From Oxytricha trifallax (taxonomy: Eukaryota > Ciliophora > Spirotrichea > Sporadotrichida > Oxytrichidae), in the NCBI GenBank assembly GCA_000711775.1, contig ARYC01017728.1, positions 1 to 64,000 on the forward strand: DNA of 64,000 bases. Direction: 5' to 3'. The notes beneath the pieces are model-generated. The model searched no databases. It was not told the origin of the DNA and saw only the letters and a list, made by a program, of their open reading frames with translations. Both the position numbers and the translations under genes were made by a program. Of this stretch, positions 13,201 through 24,639 are shown piece by piece (within the stretch, counting starts at the first letter, position 1; each line of letters starts with the position of its first letter).

Positions 13201-15765
13201 TTCATTTTCACGTAGTAATACTTCCTCAGGAGAAGTAAGTTCCAGGGTCATCTTGGAAACATAAAAATAAAATCTATAGTTAAACAATTAGGTCTAGAGT
13301 TGTAAGCATATTGCTCTAAACAACTGATAAAAATAAACGAATGGAAATTAAATTTAAAATTATTAACTGACATAATGACTGAGTTATCTTTTAGCACTCT
13401 AGACATCACATAGATTTGAACTTTTTATCTTAAACTTTCAGAAATATTCCCAAGAAAATCTGACAATTCTTATGGCTCGTCTTTTGTTAGTTAAGTCACT
13501 AACATATAGTCTTTAACGTTTTGTTATATGCTCATTGGAAGCTGTAGATCTGACATTGCAGTTGAAGCTGAGTCTTGCTGCTCTTAAAATTCAACTTATT
13601 TTCTATTTAGATCTCCTACAAGAACAGCTATTGTACCAAAGATATTGGTGTTGACGATAACTGAGAAGATTGCTACAAACTTTTAAAAATATCAAAATTC
13701 ATAAAAAACTGAACGAATTGTCTTTCATAAAGAACAGTGGGTGCTGTCTCGTTAACAAGATACATAAGAACTGAATAGTACATAACTGTCCAATATTTGA
13801 GATTTAAGTCATCAGTTTCGTAGAAGCCATAACCAAGAGTCAAAGATTCAGATGGTGGTAACCAAGTCTTATTCTTCCCCATGATGTAAATACTTGATAA
13901 AATTAGTTGTAAACCATATATATTATTCAGGTTTAATAAATTGCACAAGCAAGCACATGTAAATAGAGTAAAAGATAGAAGTACATGTTATAAAATTATA
14001 ATAGAAGTATAAAGCATCATTAATTTGTATTATAATCAGTTTCAAAATCTAAAGAAAAATACTCATTATTGAAACTTTTAACTTACAGTTTTAACTTTCG
14101 ATACTGAGTTCAATGTGTCAATTATTTTACCTATTTTGGTGAGTCTAATGACTTTACACATTCCAAATAGAGCAAGTGTTTCATCACAAATAAAAACATA
14201 TCTTAAAATATTAAAATAACTATTTTATAATTTTATTCATTAGTAGTAAATTATATTGGAAAAATAAAAACTATTTTAATTCTACAACGAAATGTTAAAC
14301 TTATTCTGTTAAAGTATAATTTTATTTCTAAAAATTATTTTAATTTTCTAATTTGAGTTTTAATGAATATTAAAACACTAAACTTTCGACAAAATAGAAA
14401 ATAGCTCAAAAATTATTTTAAAAATAATTTTTATCTTTTATTTAATCACGTGGTTAAAGTATCGATCTTAGGCAACTTAAGACATCTAAAGCAAAACCCA
14501 ATGAAAACATATATTTTCTGGCAATTAACTTAGGGTCATTTATTTCTTCACCTGTTAATATATTTGCTGTTGAAGTTCTGAAGTTAACCAATATATTCAT
14601 ATTTAAATAAAAAGGATCGAAAAATTAGAATATGTCAAACAAGAAAAATAGATCAATTATTATTGGCCATGTTATGTAACCGTTGACTTTTGTGAAGTCC
14701 GGATTGAACGCCAACTTAAATGGAATGAATATTGAGTTGTATATAGTCAGGCAAATTAAATCATTATGGCATTAAATTACTTATAATTATGATACCATCC
14801 CAAATTAGCTTCTTTCTTGAATCATATTTCAGAATAAATGGATGCCTAATTTTCTCTGCCTGCATCTTTAAAATCAGATATTAAAATTCGGGGGGGGGGA
14901 AGTTTCCTGCACTCGAGGAAGTTTCCTGCACGCTTTATTTTATTTATGTAAATTTAATAAATTTTACATAAATTAACAAATTTAATATTTTTATGAACCA
15001 TTTAATATTAAGACCACATTGCTCATCATTGAAGTAGTTCAAGAAAATATAGTTTAACATTATATAGGTATGGTAAGAAAAAGGTAAATTCAATCATAAT
15101 TACAATAACAATCGGATACAATCATTATAATATTTTAAGAGACAGAACTTGCAAATACCATATAAAAAATGTCAGAGTTTTTGGAATCTGAAGAGAGATA
15201 TTGAATATTGATTAATAAATTAAAGTATGATAATAAAAATAAAAAAAGCCTGAAGTTTGTTGATGGTTGTTATAAAGATTAATTTGATGAAAAAATAAAA
15301 ATCAAAAAATTTAAAAAAAAGTGCAGGAAACTTCCCTAAAATTTTTTTTATATAATAACCAGTGCAGGAAACTTCCCCCCCTAAAATTCAATTTTTATTG
15401 AAATAAATTTTGTATAGATCCTCTGAGTTTTTTTTGCCCTATTTATTTATAGAAGTTTTTACTCTAATAATCTTTTGAAGTCCGCCTAATTTCATTTTGT
15501 TAAATAAGATTGAACTCTTAAACAGTTAATTATAACTTAGTGGTATTAATTATTATATAAATAAGTATGTTAATTAAATAAGTTTATTGTTATTCACAAC
15601 TTCTCCATCATCTTCTCCAGAGCTTTCAGAAGCTATAAAATTTGATTGAATTAAGAATTTAAACATAAATAACACCACCATTTTTAAGTTATAAATAGAT
15701 CAAATTTAATTCTTACAGTATTCAAAGAATTTGTACCCAGCTCGCTTTGTCGACAAAACTTGCAT
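10266..15765 (-). CDS. CH2: full-length CNBD-family channel with two CNBD-like domains and a non-GYG pore
   Basis: ATG at 15765 (MQVLSTKRAGYKFFEY), intron, then SESSGEDDGEVVN. MITE copy 2 lies before the next exon at about 14870 (MQAEKIRHPFILKYDSRKK). S1-S3 follow at 14760-14470 (PIIIDLFFLFDIFQFF, ILTGEEINDPKLIARKY, FSLGFALDVLS) and the S4-like LFGMCKVIRLTKIG at about 14150. The pore at 13738-13803 reads YYSVLMYLVNETAPT, with no GYGD. A 35-nt intron (GTTCAG..AAAAG) precedes S6 (FSVIVNTNIFGTIAVLVGD, about 13670). CNBD1 at 13250-12860 ends MFFIAIGTCIVEQKD, LNPGDYFG, MIYMSRRSASV, a canonical phosphate-binding cassette with Arg. CNBD2 at 12060-11770 (HILSPGDIPDSLMIISSG, FLFKKPVLLPIRCV) lacks the cassette. 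A long basic helical tail ends at TGA 10266-10268 (IEAMGIKIIDDDPLNRYQYY). Probably cyclic-nucleotide gated. Confidence 0.8.
14890..15381 (-). mobile_element. MITE copy 2, opposite orientation to copies 1, 3 and 4
   Basis: Flanked by an exact 8-bp duplication TAAAATTC (14882-14889 and 15382-15389). The left end carries two direct repeats of GGAAGTTTCCTGCAC joined through CTCGAG. The right end has GTGCAGGAAACTTCCC twice, ending in a C-run. The interior is the reverse complement of copy 4. It lies between the N-terminal acidic exon of CH2 and the exon starting MQAEKIRHPF. An intron location is possible but I could not fix the splice sites. Confidence 0.9.
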
Positions 15766-16918
15766 TTTTAATTTGATTTAATTTATATTAATGGTAAAAT
15801 ATTATAAATTGCATAGTTTTGCTGGCATAATCTTGATCTAGATTTTAGTATTTAATTACAAACTTAATCAATATAAATATGCACTATAAAATAATGAGAT
15901 TTTAATGGTAATCTCTTGGAGATCTCATAAGAGATGGTGTTTGAGCTTTTGAGTTATTTACAGTCAGATTGTTTGAATATACTTTAGAGTTATGAGGTTA
16001 AACTTTCATTTTACTCAATATAATCGATATTAATTATATAATTAAATATTAGGGAGTCTTTTTTCAAATTAAATTAATGCTTAAGTAGGATTGATTTAGG
16101 TATTAAAAGAGAAAATAAAAATTTTAAAGTTATAAATTGCAATAAAATTATGTCTATAACTTATTTTTTAATTGGTAATAAACCTTTTTTTATTATCAGC
16201 TCAATGAAAATTATTATTTTTATTAATCTCATATTTTTTTTAGAATTTAATTTACAATTAAATAATTCAAAGTTTTTGAAAATAATTAAATTGTAGCCCG
16301 ATAAAAATCTTATTAGAATAAGTTAATCCTGTTTAAATTGTAATTTCTTTAATTTATAAGATTGATTTCCTTCAAATTGAATTATAGCGAAATTCTTAAA
16401 GGTGAGATTGTGATAAATTAAAATTTAGATATATTTAATAATAATTAAAAATATTTAAATCATACTATTTTATTGAATTTATTTTTAAAAAATTAAAAAT
16501 TTAATCGAGATAAACTATTGAACTAAGTTATTTTTTTGTGATTAAAATTTAAGAATTTTCAATAATTTTACTTTGAAATCTTAAATTATTTAATTAAATC
16601 TAAATTAATTATAAATTTAATCACATTTTGCATTAAGATTTTAATTATAAATTGGTATAAGATAAATTGTTAAATAGAATAAAAATATTTCTAGGTTATA
16701 TTTGTTAAATTTGCTAATAACATAATGATTATATAATTACTTCCTTTTTAGAAAATACATTTCTTTATATTCTTTCTCAATATTTTACACTTTCATCTTT
16801 TAAAAAAATATCATTAATAATATAAATTAAATATAATTATTCTTACCAAAGTGTCTCGTTAATTTTATAATTCTTAGATATTTGAGGCTATGTGTTTTCT
16901 TAAGATTAAAAATATAGA
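15766..16918. other. Intergenic AT-rich region upstream of CH2
   Basis: About 1.15 kb of extremely AT-rich DNA with long A and T runs. Nothing gene-like was seen on either strand and there is no copy of the repeat families. It lies between the CH2 start and the CH3 3' end, so it should contain the CH2 promoter. Confidence 0.5.
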
Positions 16919-19900
16919 TCAATTGTAATAAAAAATATTTATATTATTCAAATAATTTTGTAAAAAATTTAACAAATATTTTTTAAATTTGTAATGTTTT
17001 TATAACCTATTATTTAAAAAATAAATATTTAATTTGTCTACAGATTTTATAATACAATTTTAAAGTTTATTTTTGAGATATTAGAGTAATAATTGTATTA
17101 ATTAACAAAATTTATTAATAAAAATGTAATAAAGTAATATTAATTAAATAAAATTGTAATTTGATTTAGTATAATATACTTATTTATAAGATAGCTATTA
17201 ATCATTTTACTGATTTTTAGCAGGATCTTGCCTTTAACTCGCCATTTTATAGTTATTGTAATTTGATGAAGTTGGGGTTTTCCTTTGCTAATTGTTGTTA
17301 TATTTATCAGTCAACTCTAGTTGCTGCTTATTGTATTTAATTTAAATATATTAAAATATACTACTAGTTTTTACTATGAATTATTCATAATATAATAAAA
17401 TTTTATTGATGAGTTTTCTATTTGAAGGTTTATCATCATCACTTATATCTAGGTCTAAACCTAGTGCTGCTATATCCTTATCCAAATCATTATTCTTAAA
17501 TAACTAATAATATGCACCATTTTCTAAAATATAAAAAAAATTAAATTATACTTTGGGGAAATAATGCTGTCATTGAATTATTAAAGCTTTTCAAAAAGTA
17601 ACAAATATATTAATTATTAGGTGCCATTTCCGAGAAATCTCTGCTGGCTAGCAGGAGAGAAGGGCTCAAATCCTTATGTTCTTTGCTACTGGTTCCCATT
17701 TTTATCTTGGTAATTTGGAAAATTCACATTCAATTTGCTGAAACTATCCTGCTTCTTGTTATTTTATATATTCATCCAAAATATTGATAATCTGCTAAAA
17801 ATTAATATTCTATTGTTATTTTAGAGCATTACTTGCTAGAATTACTTTAAATCATCATCTTCAAGTAATTTTGATTTCGAGTCATTTAATTAAATTTATT
17901 AATATTCATATATACAATTTATTTATTTCTCTTGTGATCTTGTTTGTAATTTCCAATTCCGCTTCCACTGGAGTTGTAATTATTTGTGAGTTTACTGTTG
18001 CTGTTGTACTTGAATTCTTCTGTAGTCTCTAGCTTTCCGATTTGATCTTCTAATTGCTATATTAACAAAAATAAATTAATTTATGATATACAAATCATTA
18101 TATTGATTATTAATACATTTTTGAGTTCCTAAACCAATGGAGAATTTAATATATAAGTAAAGTTTCAATTAAAACTAGTCTTGACATTAAAGATTTGAGA
18201 ATAATGGGATCAATATAACTATAATCATGATTTATTAAAAATATTCTTATAACTTATTTACTAAATAGGAAATATGGTACAATTTATAAATTGCTTAATC
18301 ATTTATTTTTTGGGAATTAAATATTTGGAATATTTGCAATTTAAATAGTATAATTAAATTGCTTAAGCTCTTCATCTTCAGCATTGTAATTTTGTTTTGG
18401 CTTTATTTTGCTTTTACGTTGGTTTTAAGTATCGTTTTGTTGATCTTATACAATCCAATGAAAATGAAATAAAATGTATTTACTCTTATCCAGTTCATAT
18501 CATCTTCATCCACAAAATCCTTTTGTCTCCACTAGTCTGCAACTGACTATTGTAGGAATACATTTGATTTGGGAAAATAATTAATAAATAAATTAATTAA
18601 TTATTTTTTTAATTCGTGGCAGTTAACTTTCTTGAAGCAAAGAACAATATGGTACTTGTTCGATAGAGAATTCAAAATCAGCTGGACTTTACTATTGGCG
18701 GTACCCCTCTATCGCATCCTAGAAGCGAGATAACTCGACTTTAATTTTGGGTGATTTGTTTAGTTGATTTTAATGCCAAAATTAAAGTCGAGTTATCTCG
18801 CTTCAGGGATGCGATAGAGGGATACCGCCAATAGTAAAGTCCAGCTGATTTTGAATTCTCTATCGAACAAGTACCATATTGTCTAGGTTTCAAGAAAGTT
18901 AACTGCCACGAATTAAAAAAATAATTAATTAATTTATTTATTAATTATTTTCCCAAATCAAATGTATTCCTACAATATCTCTAATTTTTATTTATTGGAG
19001 GTCTCGTAGCTTTGCGGTTTGATACTGTTCTCTTGCGAATACTATAAATTATGTCATAATATATCATGGTTAAATCATTCATAATGAAATTGAAATATAT
19101 TAAATAAAGAATTTATAAATTTATTAGAAAAGATTTATTTAATGATATATAACTAAATTAATAGTCTTTAATTTACAAAAATAAATGCTTAAAAATAAAT
19201 TAATAATAATTAATATAATTTAGTTTTTTATGTTAAAGTTTTGTCAATTTATGTAGAGAAGATTAAGCTTGTCTTCACTTATTTAATTCATAAAGTTTAT
19301 TTGATACTTGCTCAGTGTAATCCCTCTTTGCCTATTCATATCTGAAAGAAATTTGAATAGAGAGTTTAATTTGGTATTTTTTTTTAATTCTAAATTGTAA
19401 TATAAATTTTCTAAAACTATTATTAAGGAAAATGTCTGATTATTTAATAGAAGATTTAAGTCGAGCCATTTCAAATCTTTATAATAAGAATAATAATGAA
19501 AGAAATGATATAATTTGTTTGATTTTTAAAATACTATCCAATTTCTTTTGTTTTTCAGCAAACGCTCCATCGGTGAGATAGAAATTAACACTTTACTCCA
19601 AATGATCTATTGAACTTTGCTAAAATATGATATTCTTCTCAATCTCTTTGAGAAATTCCTGTATTTCTTTGACTTGTTTTGGCTGCATAACAATGGGCTC
19701 CTTGTCATCTTAAATTATATAAAAATAAATTTAAATACACTTACTCCCCATTTTTTTGTTTTTTCTTTTTGCTTATTTATTGATTCATTAAATCTCCCAT
19801 CTATAAATTTAATATTCATTATTTTAATTTATTTTAATTTAAAATTTCTTAATTTCTTACTATAAATATCTATTGCTTTTAAGCTTTAATCAAATCTTTT

Positions 19901-21210
19901 CTCTCTTGAATCATTTTAGCCAATATTTCATTGACTTGAGGTTTTTTATTTTTCTCTCTGAAGTCTGCTAACAGATAAATTGCTGCATTTTTCAACTGTC
20001 TCGTTGATTCGCTTCTCTTGTCTCTTTTCCCAATTGCATTCAAAACCTTCACATTATGCAAATCTTCTTGATTAATTAATGGACTGATGATAAATTTATA
20101 TAAACTATATACATAAAAGTAAATTAAACATAAGTTTATGACATAGTCCAAGTACAGTTTGTTAAAACCAATTTAACTCTATTTTTGTTCTAGTTAGTTT
20201 AGCTCTACGTTTAAACTGCTGTTTTCATGCTTGCTTCTCAGATACTTCACTTTTTCAAGTGAAATTAATTTAATTATAATATGTGTTGATTAAGAAATGA
20301 CCAGGACTTAAATTTCTGTCAAACAAATTATGGGTAATAAAGCTGGCTGCTCGAATAAGAATAAAGTGTGATTTATTACTGAGCCTCTTCTGAAGTATGC
20401 AATTGGGAAGTCAGCTTTGGAATTAAATTTTGTGAAAATTTGTGCTGTACCCTGCTAGATAATCATCATATACTTTGGGATGTCTCCTGGTCTTTGCAAA
20501 TGGTCCCCTTTCTTAAAGTTTCAAATGTTATAGTATTTCTTTTTATTTTTTAAAAAGTTTATGTGTAGTAATTTCCAGATTTAAATTATTTTTTTATTTT
20601 TTTTACCAAATATTTATATAATATCGTAAGCAGTAGTCATTTAAACTAACTCATGAAATTTACATAAAAATTATTTAATTTAAATAGGATTTTATACCAA
20701 GAAATTTTTTATTTGTTGATTAAATAATTCGTGATAGCGTAATAACAAGATTGAATTTAATAAATGCTATAAATTTATAAATATATCAAGTTATTTAAAA
20801 AAAAAAACACCTTAATTTTTGAATTAAAATCATTCCGACCCAAAATTTAAATGTAAATAAAGTTGATCTAATCAAAGTTAAATTATAGAGAGTTTTTATC
20901 GTCCTCTTTTAAGAATTCAAAGTGTGGCACCCTGTCCAAGCAAGCCTTAATAAATAGTCTTTGTGGATCATTGTAAGTTTTATTATTCAAACTTAAAATA
21001 TGAGTTATTTAATGTTTATGTTCTGATAGTATAATTAATTTAAAATGATAGAGTTTTAATGTGTATCTTCATCTGAACTTCAAGTTTTGGGAATAATTGC
21101 AATATTTCGTGAAATTTCTCATAACTTAGCTTGGCCAGAGTAGAATAGTTGTCTGAGAATACTGTTGTTGATCTTTTACAATTGTACAGAAGTGCAACTT
21201 CCTAAAAATA
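16919..21210 (-). CDS. CH3: C-terminal half of a CH2-like channel (second half of CNBD1, CNBD2, Gln-rich tail), interrupted by a foldback element
   Basis: The readable protein begins at about 21200 inside a CNBD, right at the Gly^Glu exon border used by CH1 and CH2. It reads EVALLYNCKRSTTVFSDN (canonical cassette with Arg), then YEKFHEILQLFPKL. Next comes YNDPQRLFIKACLDRV, aligned with CH2 YKDESQRFLNNALQRV. CNBD2 follows at 20560-20280 (FKKGDHLQRPGDIPKYMMII, FLFEQPALLPIICLTEIQV), which matches the degenerate CH2 CNBD2. The tail includes AIGKRDKRSESTRQLKNAA, ADFREKNKKPQVNEILAKM and Q/N/S-rich exons down to about 17200. TGA at 16919-16921. No transmembrane part or first CNBD half is visible upstream, and no in-frame ATG was found before the cassette. 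It is either a 5'-truncated copy or its missing half lies elsewhere. The foldback at 18550-18975 interrupts an exon. Confidence 0.65.
18550..18975. mobile_element. Foldback element 1: ~426-bp near-perfect palindrome flanked by TA, inside a CH3 exon
   Basis: Two arms of about 197 bp (18550-18747 and 18779-18975) are reverse complements with only a few mismatches, around a ~31-bp loop. The ends are TTGTAGGAATACATTTGATT and its complement, flanked by TA at 18548-18549 and 18976-18977. Arm interiors are GC-richer than the surroundings (CGATAGAGAATTC, GGCGGTAC, GCGAGATAACTCGAC) and match element 2. Conceptual removal of the element plus one TA joins the CH3 exon in frame (..NKNQR|QSVADQWRQKDFVDE..). 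There is no ORF of its own. The TA duplication points to Tc1/mariner-like integration or a TA-bounded eliminated sequence. Confidence 0.9.
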
Positions 21211-21362
21211 TTCAATATTTCTAGTACATTTCTAAATCCTATTTCTTATACTCAGTTCATCTTAATATTAGATATTCAAAACTAATATTGAAAATGTGAA
21301 ATTTCTTTTGATTTTAAGAAATTAAATTAATTAAATTAATATTTTATATTTAATTTATATTG

Positions 21363-22985
21363 TCATAAGTTATCGAATTGGTTAGATAAGTCCAAATCAT
21401 CAATAAAAGAGTTAATTTCATCTGAGATACTTATATGACTCATCATTAAATTGTTTCTATTGTTATAACTATTTAAATTAATTCTATTATTATTATTTTG
21501 AATTTATACAGTTTTATCGTTTGGTTGTTAATCATCAGGGACTCTTTATAATTAATTTTATTGATCTTACTTTATTGAAGTTTACTATTCAAAGTTATTA
21601 GATTTTATTGAATTGCTAAATTAATCTTAAATTTGATTTTGAATGAAGATTAATATTAGTGAGCGTAAAAGTAAATTTTATATAGGTAAGTTAGCACATT
21701 AATATTACGACCCCCCCCCACATAAAAAAAACTATTTCTTCGTTGCTTAAATTTTGAATACTTCCAATTTCATAAGTCTTGAGTTCTTCCTGACCATCAA
21801 GTTCTTCACTTATATCTATATTGCTAAATTCCCTCGACCTCTGTGCATTAAATCCCTAAGACTAGGAATTTGACTAGGCTAAGTTATTTTGAGGTTACTG
21901 CTATGACGTTGCATTTACTTAAGAATCATTTTGATTTTCTTAACTATGGAGTGATCTCTAGCTATTAGAAGTATTCTGTCTACTTTATAGTGAATTGCTT
22001 TTATAAACTTGACCACTGGCTGGGCTTACACTTTACTCAGGAGCTTTTATAGTTTAAACTTTAAGAGAGGCATCTGCTGTACTTTTATATTTGTAAAAAC
22101 TTAAACAAGATTACAATATTTTACTTCTAGAGTTTGAGGTGGTATTTGGTCGATTATGTAAAGTCGTATTAATACTTCTAAATCCAATTATCATAGATTT
22201 GGGTCGATCTTGATCACCTTAAAACTCGATCAGTTGCTTATTAAACTTATTATCATATGTTGAATTCCAAATATTAGTGTGCTAATGCTAAACTTATTAG
22301 TTTTGCTATGAAATTGTTGAAATTGTTTTTAAATCTGGTGATAAAATCGATGTACTATTTGACTATTTTTCCTCTTCATCGTCTTTTTATAGTTAATTAT
22401 TTTAAGTATTTTTGACCAATTTTATGTTTGCATTATTATTTTCAAAAGAGTTCTCATTCTCATAATTGCCTTCGTCTATAATATTCAAAGACTTAATTAT
22501 ATTATAATATATACTTTTAGGATGCGTTCTAGTCATAACAGTTGAAAGTTATCGCAGAGACACCCTATATATTATTTTTACCAGAGACCTTCCTTTTCTA
22601 AATTTATTCTTAATTATGTAGTAACTCTAAGTTATTCTACATTATATCATCAAATTTAATTTCTTCTTCTTATATTGATTAATTTTGGAAATTCAAACTT
22701 TCCTTTCTATTCCCGAAATTTGCACTCTCTTAAGTATTATTAAATGAAGATTTACGCTTTTAGTTCCCTAATATGAACATATTTTGATTATAATTTTGAG
22801 CATTATTGGACTTTTCTATATCTAAATTATTGATAAAATCCTGTAATTAAAACTTAAAACATTATAATATCTTCTATTATGATTTATTAGTCATTTAGTG
22901 TCTAATTCTAACCAGAATCCTCTTGTTCTAATTATTAAACTGAGTATAAGTATTTATTTTATCTTCTTTCTATAAGGGTCTGAGG
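21363..22985 (-). CDS. Asn/Ser/Gln-rich unknown protein
   Basis: Reads from about 22985 (KSSSQILVKPQTLIERR), through FINNLDIEKSNNAQNYNQN, KRKSSFNNTQESANFGNRKE, PDLKTIST, and SVSPASGQVYKSNSLQSRQN, to NRINLNSYNNRNNLMMSH and a final acidic IDDLDLSNQFDNL, ending at TGA 21363-21365. It is built of low-complexity polar sequence with short basic patches and has no folded domain or membrane segment that I recognise. The start is unresolved: frames stay open upstream to about 23100 without a clear ATG. It sits just upstream of the headless CH3 half-gene but ends with its own TGA, so I treat it as separate. Confidence 0.5.
21711..21720. repeat. Isolated C9 run
   Basis: A run of nine C in otherwise AT-rich DNA, within the N-rich gene (Trp/Gly codons on the minus strand). 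G/C runs this long otherwise occur here only at MITE termini. The adjacent bases do not match the GGAAACTT terminal sequence, so a relation is speculative. Confidence 0.4.
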
Positions 22986-23839
22986 TTTAACTAAAATTTA
23001 AGAGGATGATTTTACTAGTTCGTTTAGTGTTTATGAAAAAATGTATACGTTTAAAGGGGAATTTATTTACTTTAAAGGAAAATAAGTTTATTTAATGATT
23101 TTTATAATACTTATGATACATTAATTGTGTTTATTATTCATATTCATCCTCTTCTTATATATTCATTAAAAGCTAATAGAATACAGAAATAAATTTATAG
23201 ATTTAAAAGTAAAAAAAGCAGAATTAAATATTTCTTAGAAATTACACAAGTTGAAAATATTAATTTAGAATATTTTATTAACCTACTAGATTTATATAAC
23301 TCATTTGAAATTATAATATAAACAATATTTAAAAAATTATATTGACCAAAAAAATGCTCTTGAGATTCAAACTATTCGGTTCATGATATTATAAGTTATT
23401 GACATTATTTTATTTTTATAGTTAAAATTGTTTCTATTTCTACAATAATTTCTTTAGCAATCATTTACTAATATAGGTTAAGCTTATTTGTGTTATATTT
23501 CTATGGTAATAGTAAATTTGATTTTACTGGTGGCGTTTTTTAAGGGGAAAGCTGCTTAAAAACTTTATATCTAAAATAGACTTTATTTTGAAAAATAGAA
23601 GAAAAAAGTATTACTTTTTATTCAATTTCAAGTAAATCCTATATATATAAATTTAATATTTAAAGATTTACATGAATAAGAGTTCATTTGATTAAATCAG
23701 CTAGAATTTATCCTAAGTTAGCTTATAAAAAGAAAAAGATATTTTTGTTAAGTCATTTTTTGCGAATTAATGTTTTATTCAATATAAATCAACCTATACA
23801 TAGTGATTTTTATGTGAGTAAAATAGCCCCAAAAAATTT
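22986..23839. other. AT-rich spacer before MITE copy 3
   Basis: About 850 bp with no supported gene. Frames are open by chance because only TGA terminates. The end of the spacer is the left target duplication of MITE copy 3. Confidence 0.45.
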
Positions 23840-24325
23840 GGGGGGGGAAGTTTCCTGAACTGGTTTATGATAAAAAAAAAATTTTAGGGAAGTTTCCTGC
23901 ACTTTTTTAATTTTTTAATTTTTTACATTAAATTATTCTTTATAACAACTATCAACCAACTTAAGGGCTAATTTCATTGTTATAATTATACTTAATTTAT
24001 TAATTAATTGTCAATGTCTCTCTTCAAATTCCAACAACTCTGACATTTTTCATCTGATATTTGTAAGTTCTGTCTCTTAAATATTAAATTGCTTTACTAT
24101 AGTAATTCCAAATATTATATCTAATTGTTAGTGTATTTCTGATTCAATTTATCTTGTTCTTACCATGCCTATATAATGTTAGACTATATTTTCTTGAGTT
24201 ACTTCAATGATGAAAAATATGCTCTTAATATTGATGTGTCATAAAAATATTAAATTTGTTTATTTATGTAAAATTTATTAAATTTAACATAAAGAAAAAA
24301 ACAGTGCAGGAAACTTCCCCCCCCT
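23840..24325 (+). mobile_element. MITE copy 3
   Basis: Begins with a G8 run and GGAAGTTTCCTGAAC, with an internal direct repeat GGGAAGTTTCCTGCAC 45 bp in. Ends GTGCAGGAAACTTCC plus a C-run. Flanked by AAAAATTT at 23832-23839 and 24326-24333 (8-bp duplication; a single T lies between the C-run and the right copy). The interior is nearly identical to copy 4. It lies just downstream of CH4, whose reading frame is open up to it. Confidence 0.9.
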
Positions 24326-24639
24326 AAAAATTTGTTTATCTAAAATGAAATTTGAATATCTTCACTTCATAGAATCTGTCTAATTTGTTTTTAATTAATG
24401 ATTCAGTTAAATTAAATTGGAGTTAAACGCATTCTTTAAATTATGAACATAAATTTATTTTATAATTTTTTTATTTGCCATTCATTTTTATTCTGACATT
24501 AATTTGTTTAGTGCTGAATTTGCTTTTATTATTTTATATTAAGATTTTCTCAAAATATAAAATGAAATTAATTAAATGAATTAATTTACTTTTCGTATTT
24601 TGCTACTTGATATTTTTAATTGTATCATTTTATTAAGAG

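Noticed and set aside
23840-24325. MITE interior as a small coding gene
   Set aside because: Frames are short and not conserved between the four copies.
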